NCBI GenBank assembly: GCA_023238725.1
Contig: CM041541.1
Span: 12,668,544 to 12,732,543 of the forward strand
DNA from: Scortum barcoo
Taxonomy: Eukaryota; Chordata; Actinopteri; Centrarchiformes; Terapontidae
Length of the DNA stretch: 64,000 nt
Direction: 5' to 3'
Every line of letters starts with the position of its first letter. Positions within the stretch are counted from its first letter, which is position 1. The notes beneath the pieces are model-generated. The model was not told the origin of the DNA and ran no database searches. It saw only the letters and a list, made by a program, of their open reading frames with translations. This document shows, piece by piece, positions 34,866 to 47,600 of this stretch. Position numbers and translations under genes: made by a program.

Positions 34866-37800
34866 AAACTAAGAGCTTCGTCTTCAGGCTCAGCTTCATT
34901 TTCAACACAACCGTCCAAAACGACAAAATCTTGTACTTAATCTCACTTTAAGCTCAAAAGGAGCAATCTACCATCTCGACGTGGCTTCAGACTGCCCCAA
35001 AGATCGATGGAGGTCATGAAGCGAACAGAACTACATCATCAGCAAAGAGACGAGTAGTGATCCTGTGATGTAGTTGAGTATTGTTTTTAATTTTATCACC
35101 ACATTACCACATTATGCATTTTTCATAAAAAAAACAGTGTTATTGTTGTTGTACACTGGCATCACTGAATGACTGGTTTTCAATTGTGTACAATTTTCCT
35201 CATTTTCCTGCAAAAAAACAAAATATAAATATTTAAAAAATGTGCAAGTTTCACACGAGCAGTTTGTATTCTAATTGTTGTATATGAAGCTGATTTCAAG
35301 ACCATGAACTGTTTAAAGTCTAAAATCTTTCACAGAGTCACACATGCAAACACCTCCTGAGGAATTTGGCACAAAAAGCTGAGTTTGTATGGAGGTAAAT
35401 GTTTTCCGTTGAGTAAGGACTCACTCGAGAGCGGCCGTTGCTGCCCCGAAGTTCAGCTTTTATTAGAGGCTCAGACTGGATTCAACGCGTCCATTCATCC
35501 GGGCTGAATGGGAACTGTGGGATCTGAAAAGGAGCCCCTCTATTCACCGCTTTATCAAGGAGCCTCGCTATCAGCCCGGCTCGCTTTGCATCAGAATAAC
35601 CGAGCGTTTGCTTGTCAGCCAGGTTGGTTATGGAAAGGAACACCAGGAATTTGGTTTATTTCAGATGCTGCCTGCAAAAACAGGAATTCCTGAAAAATGT
35701 GGTGACAGAGAGTTTGTTCGAAATACTTAAAAGGCCAGCTAGGACAGAAAAAAGGCTGCAGATCTTCAGTTTAGGAGGATTTGCATCATTCCCATGATGT
35801 CGTGCATGCTGTGGAAATCATTAAAGTAAATTCAAATAATTTCCAGAATGATTTACAAATTATACAAGAAACACTTTTAAACACTTTTAATCTGCATTAT
35901 TGGTTTTATTTGTCTTGTTTCTGCAGTGACTTTTTGCCTCTACTACAGAAAAAAACAGTATAAAGTTGCAAGAAATGCTTTTCTAGAGATTTCATCTTCA
36001 AGCACTCCTCTTCTTCTTCTTTTTCCCAGTTTTATTCCACTTCCTCTACTCCCCGGCCCATTTCTCTTTCCCTCACCTCCATCTGTCCGTTTACTACATC
36101 TCCACACTTGAGGCTGCACAACCTGTTCACGGGAAATTACTTATTCATCACTTCCTCAGTTGTAGCAGCGGGAAAAGGCCACGGATTAGCTGGCTGTATC
36201 TCCAGGCAAACACACAAACACACACACCTGAAATCTGCAGCCTCTTCTGTCCTTAGGCAGCATTTTTAGGATTTAGTGTTAATTCCTCATGATAAATGTA
36301 AGAAATTTGCATTTATGCAAACCATCAATCACCACAGTAATCCTTTGGAGGTCCGGTCTGTGGTCAGTTTGAGGAAAAAGCTGAATATCTGCAGGCTTTT
36401 ATGCCAAATTTCTTGTGTTTTCAGATCATCTTTCGATAGCTTGTTGGCATCTTCCTCATGCTGCTGATCCTCTTGCAAACAGGGACCTCCATCTGCCGTT
36501 TTGAAATACAGACACTGACAACACGACGAAGCCAAATGATGCTGCTTTCTGAAGGGCGGCCTTTAAATCCTTAAATCCTCAAATCCCTGGTTACTAAATG
36601 ATTACCATTTCACTGCCTGGATCCTCTACACCGACCACATTTCTACAGCATTCATCTTCTGCAGTTCTTATCCAGAGATACTTAAAAAGGGAGTGAGCAG
36701 GGAGGGATTTAGAGTTTCGCACAAGGACACCCAGACGAGATACAGGATGATCAGCGGAGGGTAATGATGTCTTCCCCTCACAAATGGAGACGCTGTTTTG
36801 GCAGCAGCTTCAAATGACACAAATTCATCTTGTGAGATGAAAACGAGGGGTGTCTTTTATAGATGGGGTCACACACATTATAGCGATTCAAACGTCAGGC
36901 CTCTTGAAAAGAGAGGGAACAACCTTGTAAATGTCCGTATTAGATGGAGAGGATTTGATATATCTGATAGATACACAGCTCTGCTTTTATAAACGTTGCT
37001 CTGAATAACTCTTTGGATCAGTTTGGTTAAGTTAGGTAACTAAAATGACTTGTTTATTGACCAAACCACCCAATTTAAATTCACTTTTACTGTTTCATGT
37101 AAAGAATTTGGGTCAGAAATGTTGGAGAAAAGTTGCTGTAGCTTTAAAACATAAATCAGATCCTTTTTAAAAAGGCAAAATTTGACTTTGACTCCAATCT
37201 GAGATGATTACTTTGATGCAAAGACAGATTTACAGCTTCACAGCCCGGAGGTTAAATCTCGATCGATCAATAGAGGTGGAGACGCAGACAGAGATAAAGA
37301 GAGGGTACCTAAGTAATGTTTTTCTGCAGCATAGAGCCCAATCCTCTGCAGGGTCTCCTTTGTAAAAATCATTATCCCTGAATCCTCACCGTCACACACT
37401 TCGGTTCAACGCCAATTACTCCGTCCACACGTTTCCCATGGCAACCCGACGAGCTCCATGACTGCATCACCCACGAGAGGTTTAAAAGGTTGACCGATTT
37501 CTTTTTGCAATTCTTAATTTATGTTTATTACCACACAGTTATTATACAGGATCATTTAAATGCACCTGCATAAATCTTTAAATAAATCCTTTATTTACTG
37601 TGCAAATTCACAGTTTTGCACTTAAAGAAGAGGTTCACATGCAACTGAAGCATTGGATATTAAATTTAATATAAAACACAGCCCTCGATCTTTATAAAAA
37701 TGTAGTCCAAATCAGCTGCAATGTAATCTCGATGAAACAGGAACGTTTTTGTGCCACAAATAAAAGCAGCAGGTTTCCCTCCAGTCTGCTGAGGAGTAAA

Positions 37801-38399
37801 ATGTGTTTATAGCGTCTTGTCTCAGTATTAATGTGATAATAATTTACTGATGTTAAAAGCTACACGGTACTCCTTCACCTTTCCTCATTCACTTTTATCC
37901 CCATCAATCTCGCACCTCCTCGCTGGGCTCGGCTAAATGTTTTTCGGCCTTCATTTGCCCGAGCTCCTCCCCCATCGATCATAATTATCGGCCGTGATTG
38001 ATGAAGCCGCCGAGGAAACAAGACATCCGCTTTACGAGGCCGGTCACTTTCGGTGTAACTACCAGAAGTCATCAAACTCGGCTTTCATTTTGCCAAGTGT
38101 GTGTGAGCGAGTGTGGAGTTTGGAGCGCCTCCTGAAGTCGTATAAATCTTCATCTTCATCATCGTATAACTGGGCAAGCTGGTGAAGTGTGGAAACCCAT
38201 TGGAAGGCCAAATGAGAATTAAAGCTCAATAAAAAGGTTAAATGGCTGTTTCACCTCTGGACCAAACGGCGTATACACAGATTGAACGAGCAGCATGACT
38301 TATATATGGAGATGTTTGGACAGAGGGATGGTATTTAATGAGCTGAAGTGACTTTCAACAAGTAGAAAAAGGGGTGAACACTGCCAGGTATGAATCCAA

Positions 38400-38470
38400 G
38401 TTTACCTCAGAGGTGTTTGATGTGGTCGAAGTCAGGCAAGTTAAGGTCTTCAACACTGAAACAGGAAAGA
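38400..38470. mobile_element. fragment resembling the Tc1-like element at 20.2-20.9 kb
   Basis: GAGGTGTTTGATGTGGTCGA, AGTCAGGCAAGTTAAGGTCT and TTCAACACTGAAACAGG resemble the central part of the element but lack the GCTCTGTGCAG piece, as if deleted. Confidence 0.4.
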
Positions 38471-40364
38471 GACGGACATAAATTGAATCTAAAATATCAC
38501 AGATGAACATTTCATCATTTCATGTGTGTTGCGTGAATCCTAAAAAGATGACAATAAAAGCACGTTATAAATGTGTAAAAGCATCTGTCTCATATACACA
38601 AGACACAAAGTAAAGTTTTTTTTACAATATCTTCATTTTTTGGTGGTGCAAGTGGCATATTTTGTCACTGTGCTGCCGTCCTAACTTGACATGAAATGCA
38701 TGCATTATATTTAAATTTTTCTAATTATTATTAGAATCACAACTTGTAGAAAGTTACTGGTTGCATGTTATCAATGCAGTTTAATGTGAAGGTGAGATGA
38801 AAAGCTACTACAGGAAAAGAAAATCTGTATGTTTGAGTAGAAAAGAAGGTTTCAGGACAAATGGATCAATTCGGCCTTTATCGGACCTCAGGGAGGGGGC
38901 CAATAAAGTGCCCTGCCTTATCTGCAAACAGGTGAATTCAGTGCTGAAGGAATTCACTGTTTAACACTGCTATCACTCAGAAATAATACGATAAGCTCAC
39001 GGATGAACAGTGCAAACGTAAGGTTGAACAGTTTCACCGAGGCTGACCTGAGTTTTTTTGTGCAGCCCTCAATCGTATGATGGCCTCAAAAATCAGAGAA
39101 CAGGAGGATAAATCATCTTCACAGTTTATGACAGCTGAAACCATGATACCTAATTTGAAGAAAAGGTTTCTTCTACAGCCCCTGAACTTTCATTAAAGGC
39201 TGATTTTTTCTTTGGGAATGAATTAAAGTCTGTCTGATGAAACACACGAGAGAATTCATAAAACTGAGACTATGCACTGAAAAGAGAAAAAACGCATTTG
39301 AAACTTCCTCAATGATCATCAAATCACAGGAGACATGCACTCTCCCACTTTCTTCATATCATTTGCTGATCATGACGAACTGATGCGTGAATAATTTTAA
39401 GTCTTTAAGTTAATTATTGAACTTAACTTGGTTTAACTTCACTTTTAATTTAGTTGAAATGTTTAAAAAATAGACTAGAATAGATTTTAAGAAAAATCTA
39501 TGGCATGATTTAAAGAAATGAATGTGAGATTTAAAGGCAAAGTCTAAGCGACTAAGACACCCCAAGTACTAACAAAGGACATTTTTGCATATTTGTGTAA
39601 ATTGTATGGGAGAGCTGAAGCTAAAAGAAAGGTAAAACAGGATGTTGTTTCATGAGAGTACAAAGACTGATTTTCAAAGTGAAAACAAATCACTTGTTGC
39701 GTCCTCTCTCAGCGTGGTCATACAGTGTTTTGGAGTTGTTATCTTTGGACGCTAGTTCTAATTTCACTCGCAGGATTTTCAAAGTGGCTTACAGCGGAGC
39801 AGCTTGACTGACGGATGGGTTAATCAAGTTGTTTTTAATCTCGTTGAAAAGCTCCCCGGCCGATTCCTATTATCATTATGAGCTCTCTGGTTTCTGTTTC
39901 AAGTCCTCGTCGCGGCTGCCGTTTGAGCGCTCCCATCAGAGGGGGATGGAGGGCACTTCCTGTTGTTGAAAGGTCAAAACAGACGACGAGTCCTTGAGCC
40001 AGACGCTGAAACACTTCCTGTCTTCTGGAAAAAAAATCTGCCTCAGTAATTATTCATGTTGTAATCAGCTCTGACTGATTTGTTTTAGATCCAGCAACAG
40101 CTGAGTTCTTGCCTCCAAGTTTTTAATGTGGTTGTCTGAACAAATGTAATTACAGTCAATGATTCAATGAGTCAGATCAAGAGATGTTAGAAGACGCGTG
40201 TGAGATTTGGGATAATCCACCAGTATATGAGTATTAAGCTGTAAGTATTAAGTTATCTTGTGTGCAGGAGTGAAAAACACACATCTTAGGCTTTAGAGAT
40301 TTAGGAGTATCTACTGGCAGAAATGAAATATGATATTGATGATATAATTGTGTTTTCTGATTTT

Positions 40365-40545
40365 ACAATTGGATTTAGAGTACAGCACATGTGAATGATC
40401 CAATTTAAACGTATGCATTTCTCCAGTATGCAGATGATATTCAATTATACGTTACTAAATATTTTAACTTTAACAGAAACATATCAACTCTATGAACATC
40501 CTCTCCTGTGCTTTATGTCGATATCACACCAAAAAGATGTTCATA
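40365..40545 (+). mobile_element. L2-like LINE relic with reverse-transcriptase YADD motif (copy A)
   Basis: Plus-strand frame reads FLQYADDIQLYVTK around 40419-40459. The Y-A-D-D box is the catalytic signature of LINE reverse transcriptases, and QLY downstream fits the L2/Rex type. Stops follow within a few dozen codons, so it is dead. About 180 bp is alignable to copy B. Confidence 0.65.
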
Positions 40546-43500
40546 AGGTGGATTTGAACATTTATTAGAACCCTTTAAACGTAATCGTCGTAACCGTCAT
40601 GTGTCTACAGTAGCCCAGAATGGATGCTTGAATTTGCTGGTGAGGGGCTTAACAATTCCTATTTTCACATCGTCAAATCATGGTTTCTTGACATCTCCAG
40701 GTTATGGCTGATTCATAACAATGTGTGAACATTTTATTTAAAATATTTAAACATTTAAGAAAATCAATTTAATAGCAACATCTCTGCATGTCTTTACCTG
40801 GTTAGACAATATCACGGCATCACATTCTGTAAAACGATATTATCTTTAACATCACAATTCAAATCATATACAGAACCTTTAACTATTTTTAAATGTTAAA
40901 TACTGCGTCTTTAATAAGAGACAGTCATTTTAAGGGCTTCTTGTAGCTTCATAAACAAGGCAAGTTAAATTTGAGCTTTCAATTTCTAATTTTGCTTTGT
41001 TAACCTGCTTTCATTAATTTTATGCAGCATTTAAATCCTCAAAAAATCACTTAAGCTTCTCTAATGTGAGGATTTGCTGATTTACTCTGGGAAATTCCTC
41101 ATATTATTAGGTCATTTGTTTTCTCTGGAGAACAAGTCCAGGTAACAAAACCCCCTAAAAAACAAGTTTCCTAAAAACTTCATCTGCTGAGGAAAATCTT
41201 GGGATGTTTGTTAAAGTTCCTGAAAAGCTTGTCATAGGTAGTTTGATTGTCTTACTAACTAGGATATAAAGTGTGTCCCTTTTGTTTCTTTTTCACTAAC
41301 CCAGAAAAAGAAAGCAGGGCAGTGGTTAAAAAGTGATATTTTTAGAGGCTTGTGAGACTTTATTCGATGCTACAGCTTTAGGATAATGTCTGTCTTATAG
41401 TCTAAAAGCTGAATTTGTTGTCTAACTTTATTACTCAACTGTTAGAGTCAGTTTTGCTTCAGCATTGACCCTGAGCTGCTTCTTGCATCAGCTAAATAAT
41501 GTGCTGTTTTTACAGGCAATTTATCAGCATCAAACCAAAGTCTGGGCTGAAAAACAACATATTTAAATTTGAGGAAAACATAGCTTTGTAGATGAACGAC
41601 AAGGCCCCCTAAAGTGTCCTAATTTTGCAAATCAGTCATGTAATGATACCCGGGATCCTTTCAAAAACAGGATTTCTTCTTTGCATCGTGCCACTGATCT
41701 TATTCAGTCAGAAAGCGCAGCTTGGTGAAGTGTGGTTCATCATTTCTTTGACATCAGTAATCCCCTCAGACGGCTCCAGTGAAGTCGGGGCAGCGACGTG
41801 CCTGACGCTGTGAGAGTTTGAAGCGTCACGGTTATGACCTGACGGGAGCTTAGTCTTCACCATATGGTGTTGTGGTTGTCAGGAGCTGTTTTTGTGTGTG
41901 CGGGGGAAGGTTTTGGTGGGAAGATTAGCTCCGTGTGGTCGCTGACACGCTGGGCGCTCGCTGCAAGACTGTCAAAACACTGAGGAAGACATCTTTACTG
42001 CTGCATAAAATGACTTTCTGTCTTTTAGTGTAATGCCTGGAAGTGTGCAAACTCTTGAGACAAAATTAAAGCTAGATGGAGATAGATGTGCCAAACTAGA
42101 TATTTTTAGATTTATATTCGTTAGAATGACAGGAAATTAGAAAGTGACTGTTGTTTGTTCTTCCACAAAGACTCCTGCTGACACTGGCTGAATGTCATCT
42201 GATTAAGTTGTGTGTTTACAGTGGCATTATTAACTTTATCCTCCATGTCGGGCTCAAACAAAACAGAGTTTAACTCCACCTTTATTTAACTAACTAACTT
42301 AAATAAACTTAAAACAAGACTTTTTCCATGTTTCATTACTTTTTTTAAGTATAAAAAGTGAAAGTATTTAGTTAATAATAGAGGAAATATTACAATTTAG
42401 TCCCAATCTGGAAACAGTTCACCTCAAAATTGATAAACATATGTAGCAAACATGCAAGGTTTGATTAAGTGTGACCCAATATGATGCAGACAAAAGGTCA
42501 TGGATTTAATTCAATACAACTTTATTCATGTCTGTAGGAGCTGATTATGCCTTTTTAAACTGTCCATCATGATATTTGATTCATCATCTGTGTCCATCTT
42601 TAACCACAATGGTTAAAAGGAACATTTCAAGGATCAAATGGAGGGAAAGCAGACAGCAGACAGCCGGTGTAATGATGATATTTCTAATCATAATTGTCTC
42701 CTGAGCTTCATCAGCTGTTCTCGAACCTTTTCTTTAAATTTTATAACATTTGGTGAAACCCTGCAGCGGACCGTCTGCTTTCCTGATTCACTCAGACATA
42801 ATGAGCCCTGGCTCGGCTCAGACACGTTCGTCTTGGACCTGAAAAACTTGTCTGGTACAAGGACGGATAAATCAGACCTGAAGCTTTGCCGTCTGCTTAC
42901 AAAGGAGGAGCTTTTTTCCAAACACATCACTTCCTTCCTGGACGGCAGGACTTCCACCAGCTGAGCGATCTGTCTGTGATCTGATTCACTTAATGAACTG
43001 ACTAACGAGCTAAAAATGGCTCTGATGACCCGGCCGGCGTTTGACAGACGGTGACGTGCAGGAGGCAAAAACAGTATGATACGTGAAGCGGCCAACAACC
43101 ATGGGCATGTTCAGAGGACTTAAACAGACTGTATCTGTATCTCAACATTAAAATCTTTGCTTGATTCATCTGTTGCAAAAACACTTCCTGTCCATCGTGG
43201 GTAAAACAGTTAAAAAAATCAAAGACTGGGTATGTCACTTGGATTGAATAATAATGACTGTTCGGTGCATAAAATAAAACTTTAAATTGGAAATTAAAGA
43301 GGAAAAAAAAGACTGGATAACCAAACAGGCTAGTGGAGGGACCCTGAGACCTCCAGGCTGCCAACAGGTTTTGTGCTCATGAAACTGAAATAATGGCAGG
43401 TACTTCCTTTATTACTTAATCCTGAGACCCACATTATTTCAGTTTTATGCATGTATGGTGTACTTTTAAATTGTGTTTTGATCAATCAGGACTGTTCCAG

Positions 43501-44449
43501 CATGGAAAAAGAGCGTGGGTGGACCTGTAGTGTTAATGGGAGACGCTGCAGCCATACCGGTAATTTGTCAAAAAACAAATGAAAACAGAAACAAAGCTTC
43601 CCTTCATATAAATTGTTGAAGAAAGTTGAAGAAATTATTGTACTCCAGAAAACTGCTGGAGTACAATAATGTCCTTAAGTGTTTATAGTTTAACATATTG
43701 AGATTTAATTTGAATTTGGAATAAAAAGCAACAGTCCTAATGGCCCGAACTTTTCACAATTTCGGTCAACTGGAAAATAGAAATGAAAGTTACACCACAA
43801 CCAAATAATCTGTCAAAACATCTGGTGATCACACTTATTCTGTGTTTTTCATTATTGAGAAATATGTCTCTATATCTTTTTACAATATATCTTAGAATGG
43901 ATCTTGCAAGGAGCTGAAAATATTAACTTCACAGGCCAATTAAGTCACTTTTTTAAGAGATTTTTGGAATCAACTTTGGATCTTAAGGCAGAAAATCCAT
44001 CTAGTAGGAAGAAAATGTCCTTATTCAAGATTTAAAGCTTCAGTATGAGATTAAACAGCTTTGGATGCATGTTGTTGTCGCTTGCAGTGATTCATCAGTG
44101 ACCTTTATTCAGTCCACAGTCTGCTCTGTTCTGCCTGTAAACCTGTTTATTGTCTTGTAGTCGGTTTTCATGTCAGTCCAATTAGCCCAAACTGGAAGGT
44201 GGAAGTAGATATGTAGGCCATCAGGTAGGCGTATGTGTGTGTGTGTGGAGGACAGAGCGCTCTGATCCAGGGCCTCTAATCCCGTTGGGGGGGTGAGAGT
44301 GGAGGCAGGAGAGGATTATGGGATTAGGGAGGGGAAGATGCGGCATGAGATGGCCACTTTGCAGCTACACAGCTCTGCAATGCTGGCATGTACCGGGTCG
44401 CCAAGGCAACAGAGACAGCACATCCACTGCATGAAGATGATCGTTTTTG
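40546..44449. other. gene-poor stretch between the two LINE relics
   Basis: No recognised exon. It contains a block open on both strands at 42640-43100 with no family resemblance, and a perfect 15-bp hairpin at 43634-43670. Confidence 0.5.
43634..43670. repeat. perfect short inverted repeat (hairpin)
   Basis: ATTATTGTACTCCAG (43634-43648) and its exact complement CTGGAGTACAATAAT (43656-43670) with a 7-nt loop. It is too short for a typical microRNA precursor. Confidence 0.9.
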
Positions 44450-44640
44450 GCACGATATCGACATTAAGCATCAAATAATATGTTGATTCAGTTGATATAT
44501 ATTCATATTAAAGCTAAAATCTGTCACATCCTTTAGTAACGTATAATTGAATATCATCTGCATACTGGAGAAATTTTATATCTTTCCATTTATATGTACT
44601 GTACTCTTAGACAAAACATCAAATCAGACCCTTTTTCCAC
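44450..44640 (-). mobile_element. L2-like LINE relic with reverse-transcriptase YADD motif (copy B)
   Basis: The minus-strand sequence encodes the same QYADDIQLYVTK. The 43 bp at 44532-44574 are the exact reverse complement of 40417-40459, with weaker similarity on both sides. The coding frame is broken outside the core. Confidence 0.65.
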
Positions 44641-47600
44641 CATTTTTGGAGTTCATCTTGTGTCATCAATAGCAAAAAGCCATCAGTTGCATAGTAGTTA
44701 AACATATGTCTTATTGAAATAAACAAAAGGCTTCACCACAAAGAGGCGAAGACGATTAAAGTGTGATTCTTATGTCTGTTTTTTCTATTAGCAATACTAC
44801 AACAAGGTCATATCTGAGATCTGTGAACACAGCAATGTCATTAAAAAGACATATGTCTGGATAAGAGACATGAGAAATCAGGTAAAATAAACTTTTTTAA
44901 GTAAGATAAACTTTTTAGTTATCAACCTCCATCACAGTTTCTAGACTTCCTGCTTCAGGCTTTACCTGAGTTTTTATGCTACAATAAAGGGGTGCTCACT
45001 TCCACTCAAATGAGGTGATGTAGCCTAATCAGGTTGTTTTGTAATTTTACCATCAACTCATACAGAATGAGAGATTTTAAGTAACTTTGGACAAGAATTT
45101 AATGCTTTTGACCACAAGGTGAAATATCAATATTTGAAAACTATGAGCAAAAGGTTGACTGAAACTTAACCAGAAAGTTTCTTGTTAATTTCCTGATATC
45201 AGCTGAGCTTCTAGTTTTATGAGATAAATTATGTGCTGGGGTGAAAAATGTTTGTTTACATTGGACATTTTGCTTTTAAGATAATGACATTACTCTTTTG
45301 AAAATACCTTAAATAAAAGTAACTTATCTCGGCCTTAGTTGGTAGGATCAGATTTGAAGGGCAAACCAAAACCCTAATAACTTGTCAAGATGAATGTTTT
45401 CTGAAGTTAGTCTGTGTTGAGGAGACAGGAAGACAGAAAATCATCTCCTCTGAGCTCCAGGCGACAAACTCCGACCTTCACAAATCACCTGAGTGGCTTG
45501 ATTGAAGCCATAACTCAAGGTAATACCCTGCACAATAACACTCTCAGCGGCCCTGACCCTTCAGAAAACACTTTCCTCCTTTAATACCCAGGTTTATGGG
45601 CGGTTTGTCCGCAGCTGTGGTGTGAACAACACAATGAGCCAGATGGGATTCGGGGTTGACTGACGGATTGAGGATCTGTCCAGATTACGCTGTGATCGGC
45701 AGCCAGGCACACGGACACGATGCCAGGAGGTAATCCAGCCGAGGGAGGCAGTAGCCAGGCCCAGCACCATGATACCGCCGGGCAAAATGTCAACGCCGCT
45801 ACGGCGCCGCCAAAGCTGCAGGAAGAAACGTCTGCTGCTGTCTGCTCCACCATTTTCAAAGTGAAATAAAACAGAAAAACACCAGCAGAGATTAATCTTT
45901 AGCAAGTGATGCACAACAAAAACATCATGTACCTGTTAAGGAGATTTAATTAAACATAACTGGGAATGCTTTTGAATTTTTCATGCAATGTACGGTGTAT
46001 AATTCTTCCCTATTTACAGTATAATACAGTATACTAATGAATAAGTAAATGTAGGATAAAGAGAACATGTTGTGATGTTAGGGAAGGATTTATAAACGGT
46101 CAACTTAAAAATGATTTATATTCTAGGTATATTAATTTGAGTGACTTTCTCCTGCCGCCTCCTTATTAAGGTCACATTTTCCATCTGTTGCAAATGATGA
46201 TTGAAAAACTGACAGTCTCTTTCCTCTTTGCTGAGAAAATGTGTGTCTTATTGTGTTATTTGTCTTTGACTGAGTCCTTTAAGTCCGATTTTCAGAAAAC
46301 AAGTAAAAAAGTGTATGCATTTTATTTACTTACTGCTTCTGTCATGATACAGAGATTTGTCTTTAAACAAGTTAATTTTTTTGTTGCAGCCTGGCCTTGA
46401 GTCTTAGAGGAATCGGTGCAATTGATCGATGAGAGTTGTAACAAAGATTGATTAGAAACCCTTTTGACTCTGAGGTTTGTGACTATATGCCGCCCCCCAG
46501 AGGTAATAACAGGAAATAACAACAACAATCCTGAAGGAGGCAGCACAGAGGTCATAATTAAACTCTATTAACTGTAAGTTTTATGGGTTTAATCCACAAT
46601 TTTCTATAAATGTGTAGAGAAAAGCTCTTTTATGAGTTCTGAACAAAACTGTATACTTGTTACTGTTTATAAGAAAGCATACTTTTACTGTAAAACTATA
46701 TTTTCTCCAAATAAATACAAATCCTCCATGAGTATCAGTTAAAATATAAAACTGAAGCCATTTTCTAAACTTTCTTTCTGCTTTTTATGTTACCTTTATT
46801 AATAGGATTTACTCTCAAAGAATCATTTCATTTTCATTTTAAGGTAATATAATTACCCAGGGATAATTTTATAGACTTTGAATACCATTAATAACTCATG
46901 AATAAACCTGTAAATCAGCAACAAGAGATATAATCAAATACCTGTATAAGTTCTCCTTGAAAGCTATAATAAAATTAACCATTAGTTTTTTAAGATGTGA
47001 CTATTGATGTGATAATTCTGATTTATGGGAGAAATTATGATGATTTTAAGGAGATCTCTGGGTTTGATTATTGATATGAGATCAGGGTTGCTGGGAGCTT
47101 TATGTGAATTGTGCAAAACAAACTGCTGCCCTCTAATGCTGAATTATAAGAATTACAAGTTTAGATTTTTAAAACAGCTTTTTCCTCCTAGAGAGGTTTT
47201 GACAGACATTTCTCTGCCAAAACAAATCACTTAAATACAAAAAGGTTACAGGTCAAAGGTCACAGTCTGTAAGTGGAAAACATCTTTATAAACAGAAAAA
47301 AATAAATGACACTGAACATAAAGATGTTCAAAAATTAGGTCTCAAAATAGAAAGAGAAAGAGCTCAAACCTCGTGTTAGTGTTTGCAGCCAGGTGATGAC
47401 TCAGTGTCCTGGCAAAACCTTTTACAGCCCAACGGGAGGCGCTGACAGGTCGCCACGGCAACGGCTCAGCTCAGGGACCAGGCCGTCTCCGAGGCCGTTT
47501 GAGGACGCCGTCACCATGGAGACGAAATGCTGAAGGAGACACAAGGGGCCACAAGAGTGTGAAAGAGTGTGAAAATGTGAGATGTGTCAGGGCTGAGATG

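Larger units (their letters stand above)
30870..40360. other. gene-poor stretch
   Basis: No exon I can recognise on either strand. It contains a G-rich run at 32524-32539, an interspersed repeat at 34660-34865, a possible Tc1-like fragment at 38400-38470 and scattered AT-rich sequence. Some short GC-richer pieces (31.8 kb, 33.3-33.5 kb, 37.9-38.1 kb) may be conserved non-coding DNA, which cannot be tested here. Confidence 0.5.

Noticed and set aside
42638..43098. Opposing 108- and 136-codon frames
   Set aside because: Both strands are open with no family resemblance and no convincing splice sites.
43634..43670. Hairpin considered as a microRNA precursor
   Set aside because: The stem is only 15 bp with no extended pairing on either side.
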